The notes: generated by a model from the sequence alone, not told the origin. A stretch of 35,000 nt of DNA from Chrysomallon squamiferum (GCA_012295275.1 CM022665.1:47419602-47454601), one strand, 5' to 3'; positions 20,931 to 31,021 are shown, counted from the first letter of the stretch. Numbers and translations are program-made.

Positions 20931-21124
20931 AAAAGTGACACACACACACACAGCTGAGTACAGTAAACTTGACTTGATGAATCAGTTCGCGTGTAACTCC
21001 CAGGGTCTGAATACACACACAGAGATATACAATCATACGTTTATCAGAGGTATTCCTAGTGCAACGACAGCAACAGCAACAACAACAACAACAACAAACT
21101 ACGGCGACAACAGCATTCTTTTGC
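20931..21124. other. Unique stretch with (CA)n and (CAA)n
   Basis: Short CA lies at 20938-20952 and CAR/CAA units at 21063-21097. No gene was found. Confidence 0.6.
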
Positions 21125-21370
21125 TGATAACCTAGATGTGTTGAAATGCCGCACTGAACACCTGTCGACCTCACTCGCTGACGTGTCGACGTCTGCACGT
21201 CGACAGCTGAGTGGATCGCGACGACGTACGACCGAGTGGACGTCGTTGAACACAATCGTCTTTCAGCGACCCGACGGCGCCGTCAGAAAAGGTGTTTGCG
21301 TTGTCGCGTGTTACAAGCGCAGCTAACAAGATAACAAATAGCACAGTGCGGCCCGGGTCGAAATGTCTGC

Positions 21371-21372
<2 letters not shown>
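21125..21372. promoter_or_regulatory. CpG-rich block with a 22-bp hairpin, candidate island or exon
   Basis: CpG is dense (CGCGACGACGTACGACCG, CGACCCGACGGCGCCGTC, GCGGCCCGGGTCG). TGTCGACGT (21184-21192) and ACGTCGACA (21197-21205) form a perfect 9-bp inverted repeat with loop CTGC, and GTCGAC recurs near 21163. A 62-codon frame is open at 21138-21326 but has no known motif. It could be an unmethylated regulatory island, a short exon, or part of an unrecognised repeat. Confidence 0.35.

Positions 21373-21417
<45 letters not shown>
21373..21417. repeat. (GT)22 array
   Basis: Pure GT run directly right of the CpG-rich block. Confidence 0.98.
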
Positions 21418-21420
<3 letters not shown>

Positions 21421-21597
21421 TATATTTATATATGTTGTTTTTACTTATTATTATTATTATAATTTTTTTAATCAAGTCAGTGAGAACTGTTCAGGTTTTC
21501 TGTTTCACTGACAGGCGCGTAGTGACACAAACAGATGTTTCGTTCACGGGAAACAAAAGCTCATCAACACCGGGTACACGAGAGACTAGTCCGAAAA

Positions 21598-21633
21598 CAA
21601 GGTCACAGAATATATAAATAAATAAACATAAAA

Positions 21634-21664
<31 letters not shown>

Positions 21665-21838
21665 ACATGAAAAAAAAATAATAATAATAATAATAATAAT
21701 AATACAAAAAAAAAAAAATACAATATAGTTCTGAAATCAAGGACACAGTATATATTAAATAAACAAACAAGAAACAAAAAAAGAAGAAGAAGAAGAAAAA
21801 ATTACAATACAGTTCTGAAATCAAGGTCACAGAATACA
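21598..21838. repeat. Three-copy tandem repeat with A-rich spacers
   Basis: The unit CTGAAATCAAGGTCACAGAA, preceded by TACAATAYAGTT, is present at 21719-21755 and 21803-21838, with a truncated version (CAAGGTCACAGAATATA) at 21598-21615. Spacers are AAAT, AAT, AAG and A-only tracts of different lengths. The pattern resembles repeated copies of a short module each carrying an A-rich tail. Confidence 0.85.
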
Positions 21839-21974
21839 TTAGTCAATTAACGGTTAAAAAGAAAAAGATAAAAAAATGCAGACAAAATAAATCCCCAAAC
21901 AATATGAAAAAACAAAGTACTTATGCAAAATCCTTTTGTTTATCACTTTGTCACACACAAATATTTAAGGTATG

Positions 21975-22080
21975 TGATGGCGCTTATGTACAATCAAGAT
22001 ACCAAAGTGCTTATATCCCATAGCGCCTGTATCAGATAGCTCCTGTATACCATAGTGCTAAAATACCACACCATAGCGTC
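21975..22080. repeat. Decayed short tandem repeat, CCATAGCGCCTGTAT-like
   Basis: ATGGCGCTTATGTA, AAAGTGCTTATATCC, CATAGCGCCTGTATC, GATAGCTCCTGTATA, CATAGTGCTAAAATA and CCATAGCGTC follow one another every 16-24 bp. This is an old array of a short unit. Confidence 0.65.
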
Positions 22081-22169
22081 AATGAACGAACAGTAGTCAG
22101 TGACAAACATTTTAAAACTCATGTAATTTACGACTATAGTTAAAGTACGCTGTCTGTATTCTTCGCTGC

Positions 22170-22285
22170 TTTGACTGTCAGACTTAACCACTGCGTCATT
22201 TGTTCTGACTGTCGAACAAACGAGGAACCACAGAGCCGCGTGTTTTGACTGTCAGACTGATGACTTAACTGTAGCGTCAAATGTC
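22170..22285. repeat. 74-bp direct duplication, diverged
   Basis: TTTGACTGTCAGACT is exact at 22170-22184 and 22244-22258. Each copy is followed by ACTTAAC and a GCGTCA-containing phrase. A third partial relative, TTCTGACTGTCGAAC, lies between them near 22203. Confidence 0.75.
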
Positions 22286-22340
22286 AACCACTGAAATGGT
22301 ACCTAGGTGAAAATGTTAACGTTCATATATTTCTCAAAAT

Positions 22341-22343
<3 letters not shown>

Positions 22344-22400
<57 letters not shown>
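22344..22400. repeat. (CA)28 array
   Basis: An uninterrupted 57-bp CA run. Confidence 0.98.
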
Positions 22401-22403
<3 letters not shown>

Positions 22404-22503
22404 GAATACATACATACATGACTGTGACTGTATAAAAAAAAAACCTCTGTAAAATAAAATTTCGTTTAACAGTAACAGATTATTATTTTCCTTTATGAAG
22501 TAT

Positions 22504-22505
<2 letters not shown>

Positions 22506-22572
<67 letters not shown>
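22506..22572. repeat. (GA)33 array
   Basis: A pure GA run immediately preceded by CTTTATGAAGTATAAAG, a 6-bp stem-loop. Confidence 0.97.
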
Positions 22573-22573
<1 letters not shown>

Positions 22574-22734
22574 GACGAAGAAGACAAAGAAAAAAGTGAC
22601 GTAAATCTGTCATCTCTATTTAAAAATTAAAAAAATATGCTGTAGAAAGTTTTAACAGGAAACATTAATTTTGCTATCATCGACAGTCACGTGACGAGGG
22701 TCACAGAGGTGGGAAACTTTGTACTCGGTGACTG

Positions 22735-22798
22735 GGCGTCGGCTTAACTCTTGTGATAGATCGTTCTTCTGATACCTGAGGGTCCTGAGATCAATTCT

Positions 22799-22800
<2 letters not shown>
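22735..22800 (+). mobile_element. tRNA-like sequence (SINE head) abutting a GA array
   Basis: CGGCTTAACT followed by TGTGATAGATC resembles a D arm/A box. CTGAGATCAATTCTCGG forms a T arm with a 5-bp stem and 7-base loop ATCAATT, close to the TTCRANY of tRNA B boxes. Box spacing fits a tRNA. The anticodon arm does not pair well, so it is not a working tRNA. The (GA)38 array begins exactly where the T arm ends, which may mark its growth from the SINE body. Confidence 0.4.

Positions 22801-22877
<77 letters not shown>
22800..22877. repeat. (GA)38 array
   Basis: A 77-bp uninterrupted GA run. Confidence 0.98.
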
Positions 22878-22880
<3 letters not shown>

Positions 22881-23539
22881 GACAGCGAAAAGACACCAAC
22901 ACTCTTACTACAACCATATAAAATATATTTATTTATTTATTAATATTATATATACATATATATAAATATATAAAATGGGGAAAAAAAGAAAATAGAAAAT
23001 GGAAAAAGAAAATGAAAAAGAAAAGATAAGAAAAAAAAAGAAAGAAAAAAGGAATGGAAGCGAAACGTTAAACAATGTAACACATAAATTATACGGTGAC
23101 AAGCTGACTGTCAGTGACGTCATGTTTCTGTCATGTAACTGTCTCAATTATGGGTGGTTACAAATACTTGCTGCAATAAAGTCTCACTTCCAAAATAACA
23201 ACGTGTCACGTGACACTCCCTATTTAGCTCTCGTATTTCCGGTAATCAAGCTTTGTGACGGAGGTGATATATTTTAAAATATATATATATGCAATGCTTC
23301 ACATTCGTCGTCACAGTGATATGTTACGTCATGGTACTAAAATGGTGATTTACACCTCAGGTGATTATGCGTGTGCTATTTTTAGCAGACTGTCCCCAAA
23401 ACTGAACAGTTTAGTGCACATTGGGTACGAACTTCAGTGTGTTCAGTTTTGATATTAAAAACATCGCCATAACATACCGATTTTTAAACTATTTCATAAT
23501 TAAAAAAATATACCAGTTACACTATATTTCAAAGAAATG
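22878..23539. other. Unique stretch with E-box and CRE palindromes
   Basis: The CRE TGACGTCA is at 23115-23122, and GTGTCACGTGACAC (23203-23216) is a perfect 14-bp palindrome around CACGTG. An A/G-only patch lies at about 22978-23060. The 92-codon frame at 22999-23277 begins in that purine patch and has no recognised domain. Confidence 0.5.
23203..23216. promoter_or_regulatory. 14-bp palindromic E-box
   Basis: GTGTCACGTGACAC is fully self-complementary, with GTCACGTGAC being the flank-extended bHLH site of the USF/TFE class. The inner 10 bp recur at 22686-22695. Confidence 0.35.
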
Positions 23540-23583
23540 TATTTATTTATTTATTTCTACTACTGCTACTATTGCTGCTGCTG

Positions 23584-23628
<45 letters not shown>

Positions 23629-23780
23629 TTGCTTCTATTACTACTACTACAACTGTTACTGCGACTACTACTACGAGTACTACAACTATCACTGCTACTA
23701 CTACTACTGTCATTATTACTATCACCATGCTTATTTTTTATTTATTTATTTATTTATTTATTATTGTTGTTGTTGTTGTT
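23540..23780. repeat. (TTTA)n, (CTA/CTG)n, (TTTA)n, (TTG)n
   Basis: TTTA at 23540-23556, then 150 bp of CTA units with CTG, CTT and CGA variants, TTTA at 23733-23762 and TTG to about 23780. Poly-Thr/Tyr/Leu frames are artefacts. Confidence 0.95.
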
Positions 23781-24281
23781 ATTAAGGTATGTGAACAAGC
23801 AAGTATTATTATGGTCGTTGTTGTAGCTGTATACTAAAAGTACATTCGTCATCTGTTCTGAAACCGGGACAAAGTTATCTTTCAGGACCAGGACTCAATT
23901 ATTTACCTGTAACTGTGTCAGTAGGTCATCCAGTATCACCTGTACATTGTCACCTAATTAATTTTACCTTTCAGGTAAACGTGATTCTCCTCCTCTCCAT
24001 GACTCTGTGAAATGTTATCACTGCTTTGTTCCATGGGAACGGCGCGTGACGTCACAGATCATATTACGTAGGGTAGGACAAACAATCAGAACTGTGTTTA
24101 ACGTGTACACACCCCTGCCGATATATTATACAATTTAGAAGTTTATATATTTATATAAGTTTAGTTTATTGGTTTGTTTGTTTATTTAATTTTAGTTGTT
24201 ATTGTTCTTGATGCTGTAGTTGTTGCTTAGTTAACGAATTTAGCTTAATTAATTTACTTCACGTGTACACTGTTAAATTAT

Positions 24282-24282
<1 letters not shown>
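23781..24282. other. Unique stretch with CRE
   Basis: TGACGTCA is at 24047-24054, within GTGACGTCACAGATCA, a 16-mer shared exactly with 26020-26035. CACGTG is at 24260-24265. TTTCAGGTAAAC near 23970 looks like abutting splice signals, but no exon is evident. Confidence 0.5.
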
Positions 24283-24326
<44 letters not shown>

Positions 24327-24327
24327 G
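24283..24327. repeat. (AAT)14 array
   Basis: A nearly pure AAT run. Confidence 0.95.
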
Positions 24328-24470
24328 TATTTTAGAACGTCTCTGTCAAGAGCTTATAATCACAGAACGTGGATTATCTGCACTTGTGTTATTTTAGAAG
24401 ATTAAATTAGAGAGATCTGGCTCTCTTCTCAATACCTGGTAGCGAACCCATTGTCTGCTAACAGTCGGTT

Positions 24471-24506
<36 letters not shown>

Positions 24507-24563
24507 CATTAAACACACACGCATACACACACATACCATTAAACACACACGCATACACACACA
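24471..24563. repeat. (CA)16 and 30-bp tandem repeat
   Basis: Pure CA at 24471-24503 is followed by two copies, at exact 30-bp period (24508-24537 and 24538-24563), of CATTAAACACACACGCATAC plus ACACACATA. The unit embeds a CA run, as in the 10.6-kb minisatellite. Confidence 0.9.
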
Positions 24564-24639
24564 AATACAAACGCCGCGTAAACACATCAAAGAATTTCTC
24601 GTTGTCAAAAACAAAAATTTCACAAAATGCTGACGCTGC

Positions 24640-24960
24640 ATAGTGCGGAATAAGGAAACTGGCGTAAACACGACAATGTCGAGCAACATATTTTCACCGC
24701 CGGATTCTCACGTAAACGTGTAACCTCTGGATGACACGGCGTTCTATTTGCAGCCGCCATCAGTGTCACGTGCAATTATCGTCAGCCGCACGTGCATTCA
24801 GTGATCGGCGTACCTCTCTGGAAGTGTTGGGTGCCAAAGTCGGTGGAATTCGTAGACATGTTGTTTTGATTACTCCGCCGAGTTTGTGCCAGTGTCACGG
24901 GTCTAATAATAACTTGTTTAATCGAGTTGCTCTGATCTTTCAACAGGTAGGCTGTGGGAT
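24640..24960. promoter_or_regulatory. CpG-rich block with YY1-like and paired CACGTG sites
   Basis: GCCGCCAT (24753-24760) lies six bases before CACGTG (24767-24772). Another CACGTG is at 24789-24794. CpG-containing words are frequent (CACGACAATGTCGAG, ACCGCCGG, GATCGGCG, CTCCGCCGAG). CAACAGGTAGGC near 24940 resembles a splice donor. A 95-codon plus-strand frame (24731-25018) is open without known motifs. It could be a regulatory element or an unrecognised 5' exon. Confidence 0.33.
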
Positions 24961-25080
24961 CAAAACTCCACCTAACCCCCTGTTCTTCCATAGTATAATG
25001 CTTTTGTTAATTTGTTAGATTGAAGGACAGACAGAAATACTGTTTTCTTGTGAAACTCGGGCCAAATTTGTTAGAACGAT

Positions 25081-25083
<3 letters not shown>

Positions 25084-25133
<50 letters not shown>

Positions 25134-25149
25134 TGATTGATTGATTGAT
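25084..25149. repeat. (CT)24 then (ATTG)4
   Basis: Pure CT at 25084-25131, followed by ATTGATTG units. Confidence 0.97.
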
Positions 25150-25303
25150 AACCGTATATCAAACCCCTTAACTGCCTCACAAAGATCTGTCTCCCGTTCC
25201 AGACAATGTCTCATTGCATGATTATCGAGGAATGTGTTATTCTCATTGGGAGATGTTATTTCTGTAATAGACACAAGTGAAAAAAAAATAATAATTAAAA
25301 ATA
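25150..25303. other. Unique stretch
   Basis: No feature was recognised. Confidence 0.4.
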
Positions 25304-25340
25304 AATGAATGAATAAATAAATAAATAAATAATAATAATG

Positions 25341-25386
<46 letters not shown>

Positions 25387-25430
25387 CAACAAACATACAA
25401 ACAAACAAACAAATAAATAAATAAATAAAA
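25304..25430. repeat. (AAAT)n, (AAT)n, (AAC)n, (AAAC)n field
   Basis: Four A-rich unit types follow one another in blocks. Confidence 0.93.
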
Positions 25431-26020
25431 GAAGAAAACCAATAATAAAAAATTGTTGAAACAGATTTTTGACATCCAGTGGTTGATAATAAAAAAAACA
25501 TAATCAGTATTCGCCAGTAATAATAACAATGATATGTAAATTCACGTTTTGACTATGAACATTTAAACCACCTCTGCAATACGATACATACACAGAACAG
25601 AACACACTGTTTAAAATAAAATAACTTAAAATAAAACAACATTTCGAGATAGGTGGGGGCAATATTTAGGTCAAACCCATGGCACCTGTAAATAAAGTCA
25701 TATGAACTGGTCGTTACTGCTGAACACAAGTACTGGATTTACTAAAAATAGCTCTCAGGTACAAACAGGTCATGCTGAAAAAAAAGAAAAAAAAAAGAAG
25801 AATAACAAAGTGAAAAATGAACGAACAACTAGTAGAACAGATTTAAACTGTCTTTGTCTAGGAAATATACGCAACCTGTGCTTAATAATTTTTTTATTTT
25901 TTTATTTATTTTTTTATTTTTTTCTTAAACTGACGAATTTAATGTGAGATAAAAATCTTATTTCAATACACTTTGAGAGACAAAGAAGTGACTTTTACGT
26001 TTTAATACACTAGCTTCGTG
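25431..26020. other. Unique AT-rich stretch
   Basis: An A/G tract lies near 25778-25800 and a T-rich tract at 25889-25925. No gene was found. Confidence 0.5.
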
Positions 26021-26060
26021 TGACGTCACAGATCAGTTGTCCGCCATTTCTCCGCCATTG
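26020..26060. promoter_or_regulatory. CRE plus two YY1-like sites
   Basis: TGACGTCA (26021-26028) is followed by CCGCCATTT (26041-26049) and CCGCCATTG (26052-26060), all within 40 bp. Paired CCGCCAT sites next to a CRE look like a promoter-type arrangement. No transcript start can be demonstrated. Confidence 0.35.
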
Positions 26061-26163
26061 TTTCTTTGTTGTTACTAGTAGAAACATGACTTGGATAACA
26101 GCCAGGCTTAGCTAAAGAAGAAAAAGAAAAAGAAGAAAAATTGTATGAATTGCAAAAATTCAT

Positions 26164-26169
<6 letters not shown>
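26061..26169. other. Short unique and purine-rich stretch
   Basis: AAAGAAGAAAAAG-type sequence leads into poly(A). Confidence 0.5.
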
Positions 26170-26196
<27 letters not shown>

Positions 26197-26282
26197 GTGA
26201 AAAAAAAAAAGAAAAAAAAAACAATACTACTATTAGCTAAGCTGTTACCATATTTCATGAAAAAAAAAAAAAAAAAAAAAAA
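26170..26282. repeat. Three poly(A) tracts
   Basis: A27 at 26170-26196, A/G-only sequence to 26221, and A23 at about 26260-26282. A tail for a plus-strand retroposon is possible, but no body is recognisable to the left beyond the YY1/CRE patch. Confidence 0.9.
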
Positions 26283-26591
26283 GAGAGATGTTGTTTGCAA
26301 AGTTAAACCACAACAGAAAAACTGCATCAGACGTTTGAATATTTCCAAGCTGTATGTAGTCAATAAAATGTTTGTACTGTTACAGTACTAGGTTATAACT
26401 TGGCTTTCACAAAGGAAAACATATTCATATTTTGTGATCAATTTTTCTTTTTTAAAAAAAAAAGTTAATTTACATCAACAGAGTTAACTGTATCTGAACT
26501 GTACATGCAAAGTATTTTCTGTGTTGTAAATTTGTGTCAGATGTTGCCAGAGGTTGATTCATGACCAGTAAACGAGCTGTTACTTTTAATT

Positions 26592-26595
<4 letters not shown>
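26283..26595. other. Unique stretch
   Basis: No feature was recognised. Confidence 0.4.
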
Positions 26596-26634
<39 letters not shown>

Positions 26635-26656
26635 ATTATATATATATATATATATA
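26596..26656. repeat. (GT)18 and (TA)9
   Basis: Pure GT to 26632, then TA at 26638-26656. Confidence 0.97.
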
Positions 26657-26719
26657 AAACTAAGTTTCTAAGCATAGCAAAGATAACTGTATCACGAGAA
26701 ATGCGAATTGTTCCGTAAC

Positions 26720-26810
26720 AACAACAACAGCAACAACAACAGCGAGTAAACTTGACAACTTGTTTATTTGTGTTCACCTTAACTCTGTAAATATATATAT
26801 ATGATAGTTG

Positions 26811-26866
<56 letters not shown>

Positions 26867-26890
26867 TAAATACACACACACACACACACA
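26720..26890. repeat. (CAA)n, (TA)n, (TC)24, (CA)n series
   Basis: CAA/CAG units at 26720-26743, TA near 26790-26802, pure TC at 26814-26862 and CA at 26872-26890. Confidence 0.95.
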
Positions 26891-27375
26891 GAAAGAAATA
26901 GCACTAAGATATATAATAAATAAAAATAAATAAATAATTAATTTAAAGCTCACTTTACAAAAACTGACTGACAAATAATTCAACATCAGCATTATCAGGT
27001 ATTAACTATAGAGCCGTTTGATACACAGTGTATGCCACAGGTTAAACAAACGGTTTGATCAGCTCGAACTTTAAAACAACTTTATTTAAGTGACGTAATT
27101 AACTGTTGTACGTTTCAAATGAGCTGATGGCTGCTGATATTTTGACGCGGTTCAGTGAATAAACGAAACATAGCGTGTTGTTTACGTCATTACTCGGTTT
27201 CGGCGAGAGAAGAAAAACAGAGAAGAAAAGAAAATATCACCGAGGTTGAGTTACGGTCTTTCTCCGAGTGAGGAAAACACTTTGAGTTTGTAAAATAATA
27301 TCTTAGTGAGAGACGTATACAGCTTAGTGATTGACAGCTTGACTGATGAGTCATAAACAACATCTTCTTCGACGT
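26891..27375. other. Unique stretch
   Basis: AAAT-rich at 26910-26940, otherwise complex. No gene or RNA was recognised. Confidence 0.5.
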
Positions 27376-27671
27376 GTGCAGTTACCACTACAACTACGAC
27401 AACAACGGTTGTTATAGCTATTGTCGCGTAACAGCGACTACTGTGGCTACAGTTACCATCATCACCTCTGCTGCTACTCTTATTACTATTGCCACTACAA
27501 CTACCGCAACTATTACTACTACTACCACCGTGACTACAAATATATAGTATTACTACTACCACCATCACTACAAATATATAGTATTACTACCACTACTACC
27601 ACAACTATTACTACTACTACTACCACCATCATTACAAAATATAGCATTACTACCACTACTACCATAACTAT

Positions 27672-27703
<32 letters not shown>

Positions 27704-27897
27704 ATGCTAATACTAGAGCAGCTACTAATACCATCGCCATAGTCTTGTTAATTTTACTGTCACTCCTTCCTTACATCTTCATAAAACTATTAGTACTACC
27801 ACTACTACTGCTGCTACTACTACTACTACTACTACTACTACCACTGATGATGATGATGACGGTACTGCTTATTGTTACTAACTACTGCTACTGCTAA
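27376..27897. repeat. (CTA/ACC)n field with nested higher-order repeats
   Basis: Trinucleotide ACT/ACC/ATC units occupy about 520 bp. Within them CACTACAAATATATAGTATT-like modules recur at about 27531, 27566 and 27630, the last two followed by the same CCACTACTACCAYAACTATT phrase. Module spacings are about 34 and 65 bp. The 158-codon frame is poly-Thr/Tyr from the repeat. Confidence 0.93.
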
Positions 27898-28325
27898 GTT
27901 ATAAAACTACTAAGTTTCCTACTTTTCTATTTTTATTTAATAAGAGCCAGTGTGACACCAACTGCAGCAACCAACATTCGCCAATGATTGATGTTGTTGT
28001 TGTTGTTGTTGTTCTGATGGCGATGTAGGTCACATTTCTGTTTCCAGCCCTCAACAAACACAAAAAAAAAAAAAAAAAAAAAATTAAGTATCATTATCAT
28101 GAAAATGCATTCTACATGTAGGAATCTGCAAACATGCTGCACGTTTTTGCATGAGTAAGCCAGAAATTGTGCACAGATACACAAATGAGGATTTTGTTGT
28201 TGTCGTTTCATCCCGCATGTTTCGAGAAAACGACTTTTTCAGATGTGAAAGAAACAAAACAAGAAAAAAAGAAAAGCTTATCAAAGGAAACAGTATACAA
28301 ACAGATAAATGAGAAAATACTTACG
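27898..28325. other. Unique stretch with (TTG)n and poly(A)
   Basis: TTG at 27990-28012 and A22 at 28062-28083. The 130 bp left of the A run could be a retroposon body, but no tRNA-like boxes were found in it. Confidence 0.55.
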
Positions 28326-29080
<755 letters not shown>

Positions 29081-29146
29081 AGTGTGTGTGTGTGTATGTG
29101 TGTGAGTGTGTTTGTATGTGTGTGAGTGTGTTTGTGTGTGTATATA

Positions 29147-29234
<88 letters not shown>

Positions 29235-29240
29235 GTCTGT
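29081..29240. repeat. (GT)n with 20-bp period, then (CT)41
   Basis: TGTGTGAGTGTGTTTGTATG-like units repeat twice within GT at 29081-29141. Pure CT follows at 29149-29230, then GTCT. Confidence 0.97.
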
Positions 29241-29538
29241 TGCTCGGTTTATTTTTCCCTTTAATTAATTTATAATTATTTTATTTTTATTACTTGTCAA
29301 CAGCCACTTTTAGGTAGGCATAAAACAAACACGATTTACACCAAGCAAAAACTTCATGCAAAGAGATAACGAAAAGCAGTAAAAATATGAAAGAAAAAGT
29401 AAACGAAACAAAGATAGCTGGATTATAAAATATTTAAAAAAATATAATAATAATAATAATTAATAAATAAAATAATAATAATAATAATAACAACAACAAC
29501 AACAACGACAACAATAATAAGTTATTATAATAAAAATT
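29241..29538. other. AT-rich stretch with AAT and AAC units
   Basis: Degenerate AAT and AAC units occupy 29442-29522. Nothing else was recognised. Confidence 0.6.
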
Positions 29539-29718
29539 AAAAGACCTGTAGTTTATTAGGTCGAATGCCAGTTTGTTGGAAGGTCTTTTGAAAATCACAA
29601 ACTGAATGTATTGTGATTATGTGAATGTATTGTGATTATGCTATATGTTGGCAAGCGTTTTGTTGTCAAAATAAATAATATGCTATTGAACTGAAGCGTG
29701 TCAGCTCAATAGCATATA

Positions 29719-29720
<2 letters not shown>
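29539..29720. other. Highly structured palindromic segment
   Basis: Three inverted repeats and one direct repeat lie in 182 bp. AAAAGACCT (29539-29547) pairs with AGGTCTTTT (29581-29589). CAGTTTGT (29569-29576) pairs with ACAAACTG (29597-29604), interlocked with the first. TGAATGTATTGTGATTATG is duplicated exactly in tandem (29603-29640). The 20-base arms 29675-29694 and 29701-29720 pair at 18 of 20 positions around loop AGCGTG. The right arm ends exactly where a GA array begins. It may be a foldback/MITE-type element or a hairpin RNA source; there are no sequence matches to known families that I can name. Confidence 0.6.
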
Positions 29721-29808
<88 letters not shown>

Positions 29809-29844
29809 AAAGAGAAGGAAGGGAGGGAGAGAGAGAGAGAGGGG

Positions 29845-29914
<70 letters not shown>
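29721..29914. repeat. GA array with GGGA interruptions
   Basis: Almost 194 bp of GA, broken by GGGAGGGA and GAAGAGAAAG modules. The terminal 29856-29914 block is pure. Confidence 0.97.
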
Positions 29915-29915
<1 letters not shown>

Positions 29916-30335
29916 GAGGAGATTAATGCTACTGGATAACAAGTTTAATGACTATAATGATTGATATATTTATTTAGAACTACTACCTTTACTGTTAAGA
30001 ACATATGATATAATACAATACAATACAATATATTATAATACATTAATATATAATGTAATAAGAAGCTCGTAAATAACGAAGCAAACTGTGTCATACGTTA
30101 CTTTCCCTCTTATTACCATTACACTGTACAGTTGTTAACCGTAACAAATAATCACAGAAGCTAATCAAAGTTTGATTGTGAAGTTAAATAGAACATTTCT
30201 TCCTTTCTTTAACCGATGATATTTGAAAGAAAGAAAAAAATAAATATATATATATATTTATTTATTTATACTGAAAACAATATTTATGCACTACTCCCAC
30301 ACACATAACTCATTAACTGTTTAAACTATGGCATT
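29915..30335. other. AT-rich unique stretch with (AATAC)3
   Basis: AATAC units at 30013-30030 and a TATATATTTATTT patch near 30243-30270. No gene was found. Confidence 0.5.
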
Positions 30336-30369
30336 AAAAAAAAAAAAAAAAAAAAAACAGAAAAAAAAA
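30336..30369. repeat. Poly(A) tract
   Basis: Twenty-two A, then CAG and ten more A, at the left edge of a CpG-rich block. Confidence 0.93.
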
Positions 30370-30612
30370 ACGACGATTTCACAGGTGGCATTAACGATTT
30401 CACCATCATGGCGGCCATTTTGCGAGAGCGGAAAGAGAACAGGTGTCGTGCGCTTCGACAGGAAGTCGGTCCGCTGTTCCTTGTTAGCCGCGTTCGGTCG
30501 ACTTGACCCAGCAGATCGTAACACCGGCTTGTGGCTTGAGCAAGTTGCTGAAGACGTACAAACGAACTCGACCAGTGTCACGTACAGACGTTTACACAAG
30601 TGGGCGTGGGGC
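30370..30612. promoter_or_regulatory. CpG-rich block with YY1-type palindrome and GC box
   Basis: ATGGCGGCCATTTTG (30408-30422) presents two opposed CCAT cores, a strong YY1-like site. GTGGGCGTGGGGCG (about 30600-30613) is a KLF/EGR-type GC box. CpG words are frequent (GTGTCGTGCGCTTCGAC, GCCGCGTTCGGTCGAC). Both strands stay open for about 90 codons, which GC richness alone explains. It is bounded by poly(A) on the left and a 170-bp A/G tract on the right. It could be a promoter/CpG island, a 5' exon, or the GC-rich body of an unrecognised retroposon. Confidence 0.4.
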
Positions 30613-30747
30613 GAGAAGAAAATTAGAAGAAAAAAAAAAGAAGAAGAAAAAAGAAAAAGAAAAAGAAAGTAAATAAGAAAATGAATAAAAGTGAAAAGAA
30701 AAAAGAAAAAAACAAATAGAAAGAATGACTAAAAGAAAAAAAAAAAG

Positions 30748-30779
<32 letters not shown>
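30613..30779. repeat. A/G-only purine tract
   Basis: About 165 bp of AAAG/GAAA sequence with very few pyrimidines, ending in a long A run at 30749-30779. Confidence 0.93.
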
Positions 30780-30781
<2 letters not shown>

Positions 30782-30941
30782 ATTAAGAAATGGGTGTCGT
30801 GGTACAGTATTGTATTATGGTTTAAGTTCAGTGTCACTTTGACAGAACCTAGGTCCAGAAACACACACACAACATACATGCACCTTGTCACACAAACACA
30901 TTGGTAAACAGAATAATAGTAATTGTCGTTGTAATGATAAT

Positions 30942-30995
<54 letters not shown>

Positions 30996-31021
30996 AACAA
31001 TAATAATAATAATAATAATAA
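30942..31021. repeat. (CAA)17 then (AAT)9
   Basis: CAA at 30942-30992 changes to AAT to 31021. Confidence 0.96.

Noticed and set aside
23940-23990. Splice acceptor and donor TTTCAGGTAAAC as a mini-exon boundary
   Set aside because: The acceptor and donor signals abut with no room for an exon, and no coding frame of interest lies nearby.
27421-27897. 158-codon Thr/Tyr-rich open frame
   Set aside because: It coincides with the degenerate (CTA)n field; several frames are open for the same reason.
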